Positions 43,920 to 53,490 are shown, counted from the stretch's first letter. The stretch is DNA of 64,000 nucleotides from Spirochaetia bacterium 38H-sp (GCA_039023545.1 JBCHKQ010000001.1:124001-188000); one strand, 5' to 3'. A program made the numbers and translations. Notes: generated by a model not told the origin, from the sequence alone.

Positions 43920-44924
43920 TCACTCCTTGCCACTATCCGCTTTTTTTACGGCATTTTTTCCAGAGAAGACTCGTTTTATAAAGGATATGATAGAAAATTC
44001 CTTTTCGCCAAAAAGCCCCTGAGGCCTAAAAAGCATCATAATTATCAGAAGAAGCGGATATATCACCATTCTGTAATCTTTTAAAAATCTGAGCCCCTCC
44101 TGCAGACCTGTAAGAAGAAAAGCCGCTATAACAGTCCCTGTGATGCTCCCCATCCCTCCAAATACGACTATAATAAGAATCTCAACAGATCTTAAAAAAG
44201 TAAAACCCTGAGGAGACAAATATCCAAAGAAAGGCGCATAGAGTCCGCCACCTATTCCTGCAATGGCAGCAGAAATAGTGAAGGCCATTATCTTATATCT
44301 CTGGGCACTTATCCCCATACTTGATGCGGCAATCTCATCATCTCTTATAGCTATGAGAGCTCTTCCGTAAGAGGATTTGATAAACACATACATAAAGGCA
44401 ATCACAAGTATCATAAAGACAAAAACAACATCCATCGCAACAATCTGCTTTAGGTATCTTCCCTGTGCAAAAGCAGGAATCCCTTTGAGACCGGCAGCTC
44501 CTCCTGTAAGCTTGGGGAGATTGATTATTATAACTCTTATAACCTCTCCAAAGGCTAAAGTAACTATAGCAAGATAATCTCCTCTGAGACGGAAGGTAGG
44601 TATTGCTATGAGCCATCCTATGAAACCAGATACAATAGCACCCAGTATTATTGCAAAAACAGGAGGTATATTGAGGTGCATCATAAAAAGAGCAGTGGAG
44701 TACGCACCAACAGCCATAAAACCCGCATGACCTATTGCAAGCTGACCAGTAAAACCTGTTATCAGATTGAGACCCAGAGCCATTATAACATTGATACCGG
44801 CAAGAGTAACAATCTGAGCAATATACAAACTTGTGATTCTGGCATTAACAAGAACAGAAAGAACCAGAGGGAAAATCAAACCTATAATAGCAAGCTGAAC
44901 AGCCTGAACATGACCCTTTTGCAT
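43920..44924 (-). CDS. livM: Branched-chain amino-acid ABC permease LivM
   Basis: 334 residues, about nine hydrophobic segments; GLNLITGFTGQLAIGHAGF and RLRGDYLAIVTLAFGE are LivM motifs, with the EAA-type loop ALIAIRDDEIAASSMGI. Forms the membrane channel with LivH. Starts 3 bases after livH. Confidence 0.95.
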   Translation of the reverse strand: MQKGHVQAVQLAIIGLIFPLVLSVLVNARITSLYIAQIVTLAGINVIMALGLNLITGFTGQLAIGHAGFMAVGAYSTALFMMHLNIPPVFAIILGAIVSGFIGWLIAIPTFRLRGDYLAIVTLAFGEVIRVIIINLPKLTGGAAGLKGIPAFAQGRYLKQIVAMDVVFVFMILVIAFMYVFIKSSYGRALIAIRDDEIAASSMGISAQRYKIMAFTISAAIAGIGGGLYAPFFGYLSPQGFTFLRSVEILIIVVFGGMGSITGTVIAAFLLTGLQEGLRFLKDYRMVIYPLLLIIMMLFRPQGLFGEKEFSIISFIKRVFSGKNAVKKADSGKE

Positions 44925-44927
44925 AAC

Positions 44928-45818
44928 TTACACCTTTTCGCTTATCTTTTTGCCAAGAAGCCCTGTAGGCTTTACAAGCAGTATCACTATAAGAATACCA
45001 AAGGCTATGGCATCAGCCATCTGAGAGCTTATATAGCCTTTGGTATAAGTCTCAGCAAGCCCCATTATAAAACCACCAATCATTGCTCCAGGTATACTGC
45101 CTATACCCCCAAGGACAGCAGCAACAAAGGCCTTAAGACCAGGGATTATCCCCATATTGGGTTCTATCAGGGGATAGGAAAAAGAATACAGAATACCCGC
45201 TGCTGCAGCCATCATGGAACCAAGTGCAAAAGTAAAAGAAATTATCCTGTTGACGTTTATGCCCATAAGGGCACTTGCCTGTTTATCAAAGGAAACAGCT
45301 CTCATAGCTTTTCCAACCTTTGTGTAATCCACAATGTAGGTCAGAACAGCCATAAGTACAAGGGCAACAATAAGAACTATAAGCTGTAGCGGATTTATTA
45401 CAATGCCTGCAAACCTGAGAGGCTCAAAGCTTGCAACAGGAAAAGTTCTATAATCAGGTCCTATAAAAGGCAAAACCCTTGCAACATTTTCTATTAAGAG
45501 GCTTACACCTATCGCTGTTATGAGAGCATTGATTCTGGGCGCAGTTCTAAGAGGCTTATATGCTAATCTCTCTATTGTTATCCCGAGAATAGCACATCCT
45601 GTCATGGACACAACAAAAGCCAGAATAATTCCTTCTGGAGTAGGCCCTGTCACTCTCAACACAAAGTATGCAAAAAAAGCTCCCAGCATCAATATATCGC
45701 CGTGCGCAAAATTGATTAGCTTTATTATGCCGTATATCATCGTATAACCAATGGCTATAAGAGCATATACACCCCCAAGTGCCACACCATTGATGGTCTG
45801 TTGAAAAAACTGCTCCAT
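44928..45818 (-). CDS. livH: Branched-chain amino-acid ABC permease LivH
   Basis: 296 residues, about eight hydrophobic segments; GGVYALIAIGYTMIYGII, INFAHGDILMLG and KAMRAVSFDKQASALMGIN are LivH signatures. Downstream of livK across a terminator-like hairpin. Confidence 0.95.
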   Translation of the reverse strand: MEQFFQQTINGVALGGVYALIAIGYTMIYGIIKLINFAHGDILMLGAFFAYFVLRVTGPTPEGIILAFVVSMTGCAILGITIERLAYKPLRTAPRINALITAIGVSLLIENVARVLPFIGPDYRTFPVASFEPLRFAGIVINPLQLIVLIVALVLMAVLTYIVDYTKVGKAMRAVSFDKQASALMGINVNRIISFTFALGSMMAAAAGILYSFSYPLIEPNMGIIPGLKAFVAAVLGGIGSIPGAMIGGFIMGLAETYTKGYISSQMADAIAFGILIVILLVKPTGLLGKKISEKV

Positions 45819-45841
45819 AACATCCTACTCCTGAAAACTGT

Positions 45842-45873
45842 AAAAAAACAGGGACAGCATATAATGCTGCCCC
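45842..45873 (-). terminator. Attenuating terminator between livK and livH
   Basis: Minus strand GGGGCAGCAT, loop TAT, ATGCTGTCCC (one mismatch), CTG and T7. It would let the binding protein be made in excess of the permease and ATPases. Symmetry also gives a T-run on the other strand. Confidence 0.7.
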
Positions 45874-45888
45874 CTTTTTATAAATCTC

Positions 45889-47016
45889 TTACGGATTAAC
45901 TGTTGTCTTATACTTTATCACAAGTTTGTCGCCCTCTGGAACCACCTCGTTAATCACAGCGGACTTAATAGGATTGTGTTTCTCGTCAAAAGAAACCTGA
46001 CCTGTTACAAACTTGCCATTAGTTTCTGCAAGAGCTTTCTTTATTGCCTCTGCATCTGTAGAATTTGCCTTTTCTATTGCAGCAGCAAGAATCTTCATAG
46101 CATCATAGCCAAGAGCGGCAAGCGCACTGGGAACCTTGTCATACTTTTTCTGGTAAGCTTCTACAAAAGCCTTGACATCGGCATCATCGGAATCAGGAGA
46201 ATAGTGGTTGGAAAAATATCCGGGAGCAAGCTCTGCTCCTGCTACTTCCTGTATTCCATCCCAACCGTCCGCACCAAGCATGGGAACCATTATACCCTGA
46301 GAACGGACCTGCTTTGCTATAAGAGAAACAGTATTGTAATAATCGGGCACAAACAGCACATCCGGATTAGTTGCTGCTATCTTTGTAATCTGTGCATTAA
46401 AATCTTTATCGCCGGACTGATAAGATTCAAAAGCAACAATCTCACCACCCATAGCAGAAAAAGACTGTTTAAAGTTGTTGGCAATTCCCGATGAATAGTC
46501 ATTACTTACATCATAAAGAACAGCTGCCTTCTTTGCAGAAAGAGTTTCCTTGGCAAACTTTGCAACAACATATCCCTGGAAAGAATCGATAAAACACGAG
46601 CGGAATATAAAATCTCCTGCCTCTGTTACCTTGTCATTGGTAGCTGTAGGAGTTATTAGGGGAACACCATCTGACTGAGCGGAGTCAACAACTGCAAGAG
46701 CACAGTTGGAAGTAAGAGGACCCACTATAGCAGCAACCTCATCCTGAGTAACAAGCTTAAGATAAGCTGCCTTGGTCTTCTCGGGATTACCCTCGTCATC
46801 CTCTACTATAAGTTTGATCTTGGAGCCCTTTGTCATACTATTGTACTCTTCTGCGGCCATTCTGATAGCATTGGTTGTATCCACACCATAAGTAGTAAGA
46901 TTACCGCTCTGCGGCATTATAACACCTACTTTGATAACATCAGACTTCTGAGAGCAACCTGCAAAAACAAGCGCTGCCAACAGAAAGACAATAGCTGTAA
47001 CAAGCACCTTCTTCAT
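45889..47016 (-). CDS. livK: Branched-chain amino-acid binding lipoprotein LivK-like
   Basis: 375 residues; lipobox FAGC with C21, so membrane-anchored. Periplasmic-binding fold type I: VGVIMPQSGNLTTYG, VEDDEGNPEKTKAAY, VGPLTSNCALAV and the YDVSNDYSSG hinge. Captures leucine/isoleucine/valine (or related amides) for LivHMGF. GAGGAGG 5 nt upstream of ATG, with a promoter about 40 nt upstream. Confidence 0.95.
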   Translation of the reverse strand: MKKVLVTAIVFLLAALVFAGCSQKSDVIKVGVIMPQSGNLTTYGVDTTNAIRMAAEEYNSMTKGSKIKLIVEDDEGNPEKTKAAYLKLVTQDEVAAIVGPLTSNCALAVVDSAQSDGVPLITPTATNDKVTEAGDFIFRSCFIDSFQGYVVAKFAKETLSAKKAAVLYDVSNDYSSGIANNFKQSFSAMGGEIVAFESYQSGDKDFNAQITKIAATNPDVLFVPDYYNTVSLIAKQVRSQGIMVPMLGADGWDGIQEVAGAELAPGYFSNHYSPDSDDADVKAFVEAYQKKYDKVPSALAALGYDAMKILAAAIEKANSTDAEAIKKALAETNGKFVTGQVSFDEKHNPIKSAVINEVVPEGDKLVIKYKTTVNP

Positions 47017-47052
47017 AGAAACCTCCTCGGTTTACATAAATTTTCAATGTAT

Positions 47053-47081
47053 ACAATACTTTTTATTTTTTCATCTGTCCA
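47053..47081 (-). promoter_or_regulatory. liv operon promoter
   Basis: Minus strand TGGACA (47081-47076), 17-bp spacer, TATTGT (47058-47053). Gives a leader of about 30 nt that includes the livK ribosome site. Confidence 0.6.
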
Positions 47082-47150
47082 TACCTCACAGAACAACTTA
47101 TGACCCAATACAACTTATTTGTAGGAACAGACTCGGAAGCAATTACACCC

Positions 47151-47460
47151 TTATACCGAACGCGCAGGGACGCATGGCATCCCTGCGCTGCCTCAGGCTG
47201 AAGTGTATACATACAAAAATACTTGCCCACTCTTGCAAAAGCCAGGAGGCGTCTCAGCTTTTCCTCCTCCTGTCATATGGAACGATTATCAGAAATTACC
47301 ACCAAGTCGCAACGACAATCTATTCTCCCACTCCATTTATATCCTCATTTGTAAAGGCATGGGGTTATATTTGCAGCATATATGCGTCAAAAAGCCTCTC
47401 CCATAGTCTTCCGCCGGAAGCAGCACGGACTCGCCTTCCGAGTCCGTGCGTTCGGTATAA
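47151..47460. repeat. Palindromic repeat, inverted pair 3 (310 bp)
   Basis: Left copy TTATACCGAACG, stem CGCAGGGA/TCCCTGCG, CTGCCTCAGGC. Right copy inverted: CTTCCGCCGGAAGCAG, perfect stem CACGGACTCG/CGAGTCCGTG (47424-47448), CGTTCGGTATAA (47449-47460). The ~220 bp between them hold no convincing gene; the pair fills most of the space between liv and the PfkB gene. The right stem equals that at 8006-8030. Confidence 0.8.
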
Positions 47461-47529
47461 ACAAATCATGGATTATTGAGAAACTTTTTTGTATTATGTA
47501 AACAGAATAATATAAGAGGAGCTTGCAAT

Positions 47530-48705
47530 ATGCCTTCTATAAACGGAACCGGATGCTGCCTCCTGGATTATATCTGTCAGACAGATATCTCAGAGCCGGA
47601 GCTCAGTGCCCTTACCAGCCAAGAGACAGGAGACGGTGGGATTGTGCCAGAGGGACTTGTTCTTATGGAGGAACTAAGTGCCTTCTCGGGGAAAACAGAG
47701 GAAGAGATAAGAAGCCTTATCATACGCAAGGCAAGCTCGGTTACGAGCAATCTTGGAGGAGTAGGGATTGTCCCACTGATACACGTGAGACAAATGCTTG
47801 CAGAAGAAAGCGATAAAATAGGTTTTTGCCAGTTTTACGGCATGGATAAAACAGGAGAAACTCTTGTAAAATATCTGGAATACTACAATATAGATACCAC
47901 ATGTTTCAGGAAAAAAGAAGGATACAGTCCTGAGACTTTGGTGTTGTCTAAAGGCGAGAAACGTTCTTTTATCTCAAGGCTGGGTGTTGCAGCAAAGATA
48001 AAGGCAGAGGATATAGACAAATCTTTTTATAAGGCGGATGTGCTTGTTTACGGAGCAACTGCTCTTAGCCCGCTTTTGCATGCGGACTTGGACAGTCTTT
48101 TAAAAAAATCACGGGATAATGGAGCAATAAACTTTGTTCTTACAGTACACGATTTTTTCAGCGAAAAATGGTCACCAGGAAGACCATGGAACATGGGAAA
48201 GTCCACAAAGACCTACAGTCTCATTGACATCCTTATTGGCAACAGAGAAGAGGCTATGGGACTCACGGGAGAAAAAAACTTTGATAAATCAGTAGAAAGG
48301 CTAAAGGATTGGGGGGTAAAAAACATGATTTTTACTTCAGGAGCAGAACCTGTGTATTATTATGTAAATCCGCCTCTTTTTAAAAACAAAGAAGAGGGTT
48401 ATTTCCCTGTACCACAGCTTTCTTCTATTATTACAGAGCTCAACCTGGAGAATACAGACGGCGATTCCACAGGCTGCGGCGATAATTTTGCAGGCGGAAT
48501 AATATATTCTATATATAAGGAGACAAAGGAGAGTGGTAATAAAAACGGATTTGATATTCATAATGCACTTTTGCACGGAGCAGCATCAGGTATCCTAAGC
48601 TGCACATACAAAGGCGGGGTCTATAAAGAAAATATGGTCGGAGAAAAAAAGTCTTTGATAGAAAAAATAATAAGGCTAATAAAAGAAAAGCAAAAGACGC
48701 CATAG
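47530..48705 (+). CDS. PfkB family carbohydrate kinase
   Basis: 391 residues from MPSINGTGCC (GAGGAG, 8-nt spacing). Ribokinase-type fold; the C-terminal active-site motif DGDSTGCGDNFAGG carries the catalytic base D318 and the anion hole. N-terminal NLGGVGIVPLIHV and FCQFYGMDKTGE correspond to substrate-binding motif 1 and nearby. Longer than typical PfkB kinases (~300-330) owing to an N-terminal insertion (residues ~20-75). The sugar or nucleoside substrate cannot be told. Confidence 0.9.
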   Translation: MPSINGTGCCLLDYICQTDISEPELSALTSQETGDGGIVPEGLVLMEELSAFSGKTEEEIRSLIIRKASSVTSNLGGVGIVPLIHVRQMLAEESDKIGFCQFYGMDKTGETLVKYLEYYNIDTTCFRKKEGYSPETLVLSKGEKRSFISRLGVAAKIKAEDIDKSFYKADVLVYGATALSPLLHADLDSLLKKSRDNGAINFVLTVHDFFSEKWSPGRPWNMGKSTKTYSLIDILIGNREEAMGLTGEKNFDKSVERLKDWGVKNMIFTSGAEPVYYYVNPPLFKNKEEGYFPVPQLSSIITELNLENTDGDSTGCGDNFAGGIIYSIYKETKESGNKNGFDIHNALLHGAASGILSCTYKGGVYKENMVGEKKSLIEKIIRLIKEKQKTP

Positions 48706-48841
48706 GTAATGATATGCTTTTTTAAGATATTGCACAGCTTAAAAAAATCTAAAAACTGTTTATTTTAAGCACAGCCTGATGGCTATGCGTCCGGCATATG
48801 CTTTTCTCTATCGTTATGAGCACCAGGCACTTTGGGTGCGA

Positions 48842-48870
48842 TTGACAGCCTGCGATTATTCTTAAATAAT
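48842..48870 (+). promoter_or_regulatory. glyA promoter
   Basis: TTGACA (48842-48847), 17-bp spacer, AATAAT (48865-48870); TAATAA with a 19-bp spacer is the alternative. Transcription would begin right at the aptamer. Bases 48770-48800 upstream look like a degenerate copy of the palindromic repeat (GCCTGATGGC then GCGTCCGGCATA). Confidence 0.55.
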
Positions 48871-48872
48871 AA

Positions 48873-48945
48873 CATGACGACTGGCGCAACAGGCGGAAAA
48901 AACCGCCGGGGAGTCTTCTTTCTTCTGTCGCGCGTCTGGGCAGAA
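48873..48945 (+). ncRNA. ZTP (pfl) riboswitch upstream of glyA
   Basis: The conserved pfl elements are present in order: GACTGGCGCAACAGGCGG, then CCGCCGGGGAG, a short linker, and the 3' half CGCGCGTCTGGGCAG. ZTP riboswitches sense the purine intermediate ZTP/ZMP made when 10-formyl-THF is short and turn on one-carbon genes such as glyA. The 3' half overlaps a possible hairpin CTTCTG/CAGAAG followed by a T-rich run (48952-48961), a likely termination platform; the GGAGG of glyA lies just beyond. Confidence 0.9.
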
Positions 48946-48971
48946 GTAGATTATTTTTTTTGGAGGAAGAC

Positions 48972-50471
48972 ATGTCCCAATCAGTATTGGAACGCTACCT
49001 TGCCAATAATCCGGATGCAGTTAAAAATCCCGAGATGTTGGCTTTTGTAGCACAGTTGGAAACAGTATCTCAAGTTGCTCCCGAGATTGCAGCATCAATT
49101 GTAAAAGAGCTCGCGGACCAGAGAAGCAATATAAAACTTATAGCCAGCGAAAATTTTTCTTCTCTCTCCGTTCAGTATGCTATGGGCAACCTTCTTACTG
49201 ATAAATATGCAGAAGGGTTCCCCAGACACAGGTTCTATGCAGGCTGCGACAATGTCGATGACATAGAAGAAGTAGCATGCCGCGAGGCAGAGGCTCTTTT
49301 TGGTGCGGACCATGCCTATGTGCAGCCTCATAGTGGAGCTGATGCCAATATGGTGGCCTTTTGGTCAGTTCTCATGTGGAAGATTCAGTCCCCTTATCTA
49401 GAAGAGATTGGCAAGAAAAATCTCTACGACCTTAGCAAAGAAGAATGGGACGAGATAAGAAAGCAACTCGGCAATCAGAGACTTTTGGGGCTTGATTATT
49501 ATTCTGGCGGACATCTCACACATGGATACCGCTACAATGTATCCGCTCAGATGTTTGATGCTTATTCCTACGGAGTAAATCGCGAAACAGGACTCTTAGA
49601 TTACGATGAGATAGAGAAAATGGCCATGGAGATAAAGCCCCTTATTCTGCTTGCAGGCTACAGTGCATATCCGCGCAAGATAGACTTTGCAAGAATGAGA
49701 GAGATAGCGGATAAGGTAGGTGCAGTGCTCATGGTGGACATGGCTCACTTTGCAGGTCTAGTTGCAGGAAAAGTCTTTACCGGAAACTACAATCCGGTGG
49801 AACATGCCCATATAGTAACAAGCACAACCCATAAGACACTGCGTGGTCCCCGCGGCGGACTTATCCTCTGTAAGCAGGAACTTGCAGAGTACGTGGACAA
49901 AGGCTGTCCCATGGTGCTAGGAGGACCCCTTCCGCACGTACTGGCAGCAAAGGCAGTAGCCTTTAAAGAAGCCCGTAAGAAAGACTTTGAGACCTATGCC
50001 CATAAAATAGTGGAAAACTCTCAAGCACTTGCAGAAGAGCTTAAAAAACGCAACATAACAATAGCAACTGGAGGCACAGACAACCATCTTATGCTCATAG
50101 ACGTACGCCCCTTTGGCATAACAGGGAGACAGGCAGAAGCCGCAGTAAGAGAATGCGGCATCACACTCAACCGCAATGCACTTCCCTATGACCCCAACGG
50201 ACCGTGGTACACAAGCGGACTCAGGATAGGAACACCAGCTGTCACAAGCCTGGGGATGGGCAAAAACGAGATGGCAGAAATAGCAGACCTGTTTGCACTC
50301 ATCCTTGGCAACATAAAGCCAACAGAAACAGACGGGAAAATCAGTAAAGCCAAGTACACACTTGATGACAACATAAAAAAACAAGCAAAAGAAAAAGTAC
50401 AGAACCTGCTTGATAGATTCCCTCTCTATCCATCTCTTGACCTAAACTTTCTAAAAAAAGAGTTTAAATAA
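48972..50471 (+). CDS. glyA: Serine hydroxymethyltransferase, extended form
   Basis: 499 residues, ~80 longer than standard GlyA, with an N-terminal ~30-residue extension and an insertion after HSGADANMVAFWSVL (residues ~130-175). PLP lysine K288 in STTHKTLRGPRGG. Interconverts serine and glycine and makes methylene-THF. The extended form is also found in other spirochaetes. GGAGGAAG lies 5 nt before the ATG, and the ZTP riboswitch directly upstream fits its role in one-carbon supply. Confidence 0.96.
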   Translation: MSQSVLERYLANNPDAVKNPEMLAFVAQLETVSQVAPEIAASIVKELADQRSNIKLIASENFSSLSVQYAMGNLLTDKYAEGFPRHRFYAGCDNVDDIEEVACREAEALFGADHAYVQPHSGADANMVAFWSVLMWKIQSPYLEEIGKKNLYDLSKEEWDEIRKQLGNQRLLGLDYYSGGHLTHGYRYNVSAQMFDAYSYGVNRETGLLDYDEIEKMAMEIKPLILLAGYSAYPRKIDFARMREIADKVGAVLMVDMAHFAGLVAGKVFTGNYNPVEHAHIVTSTTHKTLRGPRGGLILCKQELAEYVDKGCPMVLGGPLPHVLAAKAVAFKEARKKDFETYAHKIVENSQALAEELKKRNITIATGGTDNHLMLIDVRPFGITGRQAEAAVRECGITLNRNALPYDPNGPWYTSGLRIGTPAVTSLGMGKNEMAEIADLFALILGNIKPTETDGKISKAKYTLDDNIKKQAKEKVQNLLDRFPLYPSLDLNFLKKEFK

Positions 50472-50474
50472 ACA

Positions 50475-50526
50475 TAATACCGAACGCACAGGCCCGCAAA
50501 CTGCGAGCCTGTGCTGCCTCTGGCAG
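50475..50526 (+). repeat. Palindromic repeat, single copy after glyA
   Basis: TAATACCGAACG, stem CACAGGC/GCCTGTG with inner CGCA/TGCG, then CTGCCTCTGGCAG. Begins 4 bases after the glyA stop and may serve as its terminator. Confidence 0.75.
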
Positions 50527-50637
50527 AAATAGCCTTTAATAATTTTCACACCACATCTTAACATTAAGTAATACAATAAAAATAATGTTTTAATAGTGAC
50601 CCTCCATTTTTAAATAAAATATTTTATGGAGGTCAAA

Positions 50638-52101
50638 ATGAAAAAACTCTCGAGCATTTTACTAATTTTTATCGTGCTTCTTCTCCCCTTACATGCAGGA
50701 GGAAATCAAGAGAAACAGACAGGTTCTACCCCAGAATTACATGCTAACAGAAACCTCAAGTATGTTTTTCTCTTTATCGGAGATGGTATGGCTTTACCTC
50801 AAATAAACGCCGCAGAAGCATATCTTATGGCAAAAGAAGAAAAGGATTCTCCTGTAAAACTTTCATTCTCACAGTTTCCTGTAACAGGAATGTGTACAAC
50901 ATATTCTGCTAACAGTTATATAACAGATTCCGCAGCAGCAGCAACAGCTCTGGCCTCAGGAAGAAAAACTGCCAACGGCATTTTAAATATGGATGAATCA
51001 AAAAAAACAACTTTTAAAACAATCGCAGAATTCTTACATGAAAAAGGCTTCAAAATAGGAATAATATCCACAGTATCTATAGACCATGCAACACCTGCCG
51101 CATTCTATGCTCATCAACCATCAAGAGGTAATTACTACGAAATATCTTTGGAACTTGCAAAAAGTGGGTTTGAATTCTTTGCAGGTGGAGGATTAAAGGA
51201 TCCAGAAGGGAAAAAAAGCAAAAAGGAAGGAGAAAAAAACAATGCTTTGGAAGAAGCAAAAAAAGCAGGATACAAAATTTTAAATTCCATAAAAGATATT
51301 GAAGGCTTGAGTAAAAATGATGCAGAAAAAGTTATAGTGATGAACCCTGTTTTATCTTCTTCCTCACTTGCCATGCCATATAAAATAGATAGAGATAAGA
51401 CTTCACTTAATCTTGCAGATTTTACAAAAAAAGCAATAGAGTTTTTAGAAAATCCAAAAGGCTTTTTTATAATGGTAGAAGGAGGCAAGATAGACTGGGC
51501 ATGTCACGCCAATGATGCTGTGGCAGCAATACATGATGTTCTGGACTTTAACAGTGCTGTAGAAGCAGCTCTGGATTTTGCAAAAATCCATCCAGATGAA
51601 ACACTCATAGTAGTAACAGGTGACCACGAAACAGGTGGTCTAACCATGGGCTTTGCTGGCACAAGATATTCCAGTGCATTCTCCAAACTGACAAAACAAA
51701 AATTGTCTTTTGAAGAATTCAATAAAATCATTGACAAATATAAAGAAAAAGAAAATTTGACAGTGGAAGATTTGCTCCCAGTTTTAAAGGAAAACTTTGG
51801 GCTGGAAGATCTTTCGATAAGAGAAAAAGATCTATTGGAAAATGCAATACACGCAAGTATCAACAATGCAACCAGCCAAGATGAAGCTTCGTATCTTTTG
51901 TATGGAGGTTATGAGCCTATAACAGTTACTATAACTCATATTATCAACAATAGAGCAGGGTTGGGATGGACTAGTTATAGCCACACAGCAGTTCCTGTCC
52001 CTGTGTATGCAAAAGGACCAGGTGCAGAGGTTTTTACAGGATATTATGATAATACAGAAATACCAAAAAGATTATCTAGACTCTTAGATACTAATCTATA
52101 A
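50638..52101 (+). CDS. Alkaline phosphatase (PhoA family)
   Basis: 487 residues from MKKLSSILLIF with a signal peptide ending near HAGG. Active-site serine S98 in YITDSAAAATAL; metal ligands in FIGDGM, SIDHATPA, EGGKIDWACHAND, TGDHETGG and YSHTAVPV are all present, so it should be active. Periplasmic phosphomonoesterase for phosphate scavenging. Start chosen at the second ATG, as the GGAGG lies between the two. An inverted repeat AACATTA/TAATGTT sits about 50-75 bases upstream as a possible control site. Confidence 0.94.
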   Translation: MKKLSSILLIFIVLLLPLHAGGNQEKQTGSTPELHANRNLKYVFLFIGDGMALPQINAAEAYLMAKEEKDSPVKLSFSQFPVTGMCTTYSANSYITDSAAAATALASGRKTANGILNMDESKKTTFKTIAEFLHEKGFKIGIISTVSIDHATPAAFYAHQPSRGNYYEISLELAKSGFEFFAGGGLKDPEGKKSKKEGEKNNALEEAKKAGYKILNSIKDIEGLSKNDAEKVIVMNPVLSSSSLAMPYKIDRDKTSLNLADFTKKAIEFLENPKGFFIMVEGGKIDWACHANDAVAAIHDVLDFNSAVEAALDFAKIHPDETLIVVTGDHETGGLTMGFAGTRYSSAFSKLTKQKLSFEEFNKIIDKYKEKENLTVEDLLPVLKENFGLEDLSIREKDLLENAIHASINNATSQDEASYLLYGGYEPITVTITHIINNRAGLGWTSYSHTAVPVPVYAKGPGAEVFTGYYDNTEIPKRLSRLLDTNL

Positions 52102-52110
52102 ACATATCCT

Positions 52111-52138
52111 GCAGGCGGATATCCGCCTGCAATTTTTT
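52111..52138 (+). terminator. Alkaline phosphatase terminator
   Basis: Perfect palindrome GCAGGCGGAT/ATCCGCCTGC followed by AATTTTTT. Confidence 0.85.
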
Positions 52139-52155
52139 AAAACATAGATAAGAAT

Positions 52156-53349
52156 ATGAAAAAAATAATAAATGCCATAAAGACAAAAAACTCCATAATA
52201 ATAATATCATCAATACTATTTATTGCTATTTTATTTGCAATCCCTACAGGATTTGAAAAGCAATACAAAAATGAAATACGCATACAGGGGAAAATAATAG
52301 ATACAGACAACAGCTCCCTTCATCAATATGGGATTGTAAAACAGGGTGAACAGAATCTTATTGTAGAAGTAATAACAGAAAACAAGAGGAAACTGTTAGT
52401 AAAGGCAACTAATCTGGTTCAAGGGAATATGGAGTTAGATAAAGTTTTTTCCAAAGGTGACAAGGTTCTTGTAATTCTTACAAAAAACAAAAATGGAGAA
52501 ATATCAGAATGGGCATCCGTCTCTGATTTTTGGAGATTGGACATAGAAATTGTTTTATTACTGGGATTTGCTTTATTGCTTATTTTTTTTGCTGGAGCAA
52601 TTGGTATCCGTGCTCTCCTTTCTTTTATTATGACAGCTTTAAGTTTCTGGAAACTTCTTATACCCGCTTATTTGAAAGGATTTAATCCTATAATAGTTGC
52701 AATATTAGTAATAAGTATTTGTACCATAATGATTCAACTGCTTATAGGTGGCTGGTCAAAGAAGACTATTACTGCTATTTCAGGCTCTTTAGCTGGCATG
52801 GGAACTATCTTGAGTATATTACTTGTTTTTGCTCCCAAATTCAGACTTCATGGAGCAATTCAAAAATTTTCAGAAACTCTTCTTTATTCCGGATTTCCTA
52901 ATTTGGATCTTACAGGAATTCTTTATGCAAGCATATTTATAGGAGCAATGGGAGCAATTATGGATTTATCAATGGATATAGCTGCTGCCCAAGAGGAGAT
53001 AGTCATACACAGTCCGGAAATCAGCATGAAAGAACTCATAAAATCAGGAATGCGTGTTGGCAAAGCAGTTCTGGGAACTATGAGCACCACTTTATTGTTC
53101 GCCTATTCCAGCTCTTATATTCCATTACTAATGATTTTTATGTCTCAGGGGGTTCCAATAGAAAACGCTATAAATCTTCAATATGTAGCGGTGGAAATTC
53201 TATACACCATGGCTGGGTCAATAGGCTTAGTCCTGGTAACTCCAGCAACAGCAGTCATTGGAGGTTTTTTTATGGCATTCCCCAATAAGATAAAGACAAA
53301 TAAAAAGAACAGAAAACACTCGATACTATACAATACAACAAATATATAA
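52156..53349 (+). CDS. YibE/F family membrane protein
   Basis: 397 residues. One N-terminal membrane segment (14-31), an extracytoplasmic beta-rich domain to ~125, then about seven membrane segments with family motifs FFAGAIGIRALLSF and SMDIAAAQEEI. YibE/F proteins are widespread predicted transporters or exporters without assigned substrate. Lies 54 bases after the alkaline phosphatase gene, beyond a terminator. No Shine-Dalgarno sequence or clear promoter, so expression may rely on read-through. Confidence 0.85.
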   Translation: MKKIINAIKTKNSIIIISSILFIAILFAIPTGFEKQYKNEIRIQGKIIDTDNSSLHQYGIVKQGEQNLIVEVITENKRKLLVKATNLVQGNMELDKVFSKGDKVLVILTKNKNGEISEWASVSDFWRLDIEIVLLLGFALLLIFFAGAIGIRALLSFIMTALSFWKLLIPAYLKGFNPIIVAILVISICTIMIQLLIGGWSKKTITAISGSLAGMGTILSILLVFAPKFRLHGAIQKFSETLLYSGFPNLDLTGILYASIFIGAMGAIMDLSMDIAAAQEEIVIHSPEISMKELIKSGMRVGKAVLGTMSTTLLFAYSSSYIPLLMIFMSQGVPIENAINLQYVAVEILYTMAGSIGLVLVTPATAVIGGFFMAFPNKIKTNKKNRKHSILYNTTNI

Positions 53350-53395
53350 TAAATCACAATCAGATATAATTATGTAAAATTAATCTAAATATATT

Positions 53396-53468
53396 TGCCG
53401 CAGGCAGGAGGGACTGCAATTTTTCTTTCATGTGTGCCACGCAGATGCAGTCCCGACGTTCGGTATAA
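53396..53468 (-). repeat. Palindromic repeat, single copy
   Basis: TGCCGCAGGCAG (53396-53407), stem GGGACTGCA/TGCAGTCCC around a 27-nt loop, then CGTTCGGTATAA (53457-53468). Confidence 0.75.
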
Positions 53469-53490
53469 ATATCGAGTAGTGTGTTTTATC

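Noticed and set aside
44676-45389. Plus-strand open frame across livM/livH
   Set aside because: Antisense to conserved permease genes; composition is an artefact of their codon use.
47200-47400. RNA gene or small ORF inside repeat pair 3
   Set aside because: No stable conserved fold, ribosome site with a credible ORF, or known riboswitch motif could be identified by eye.
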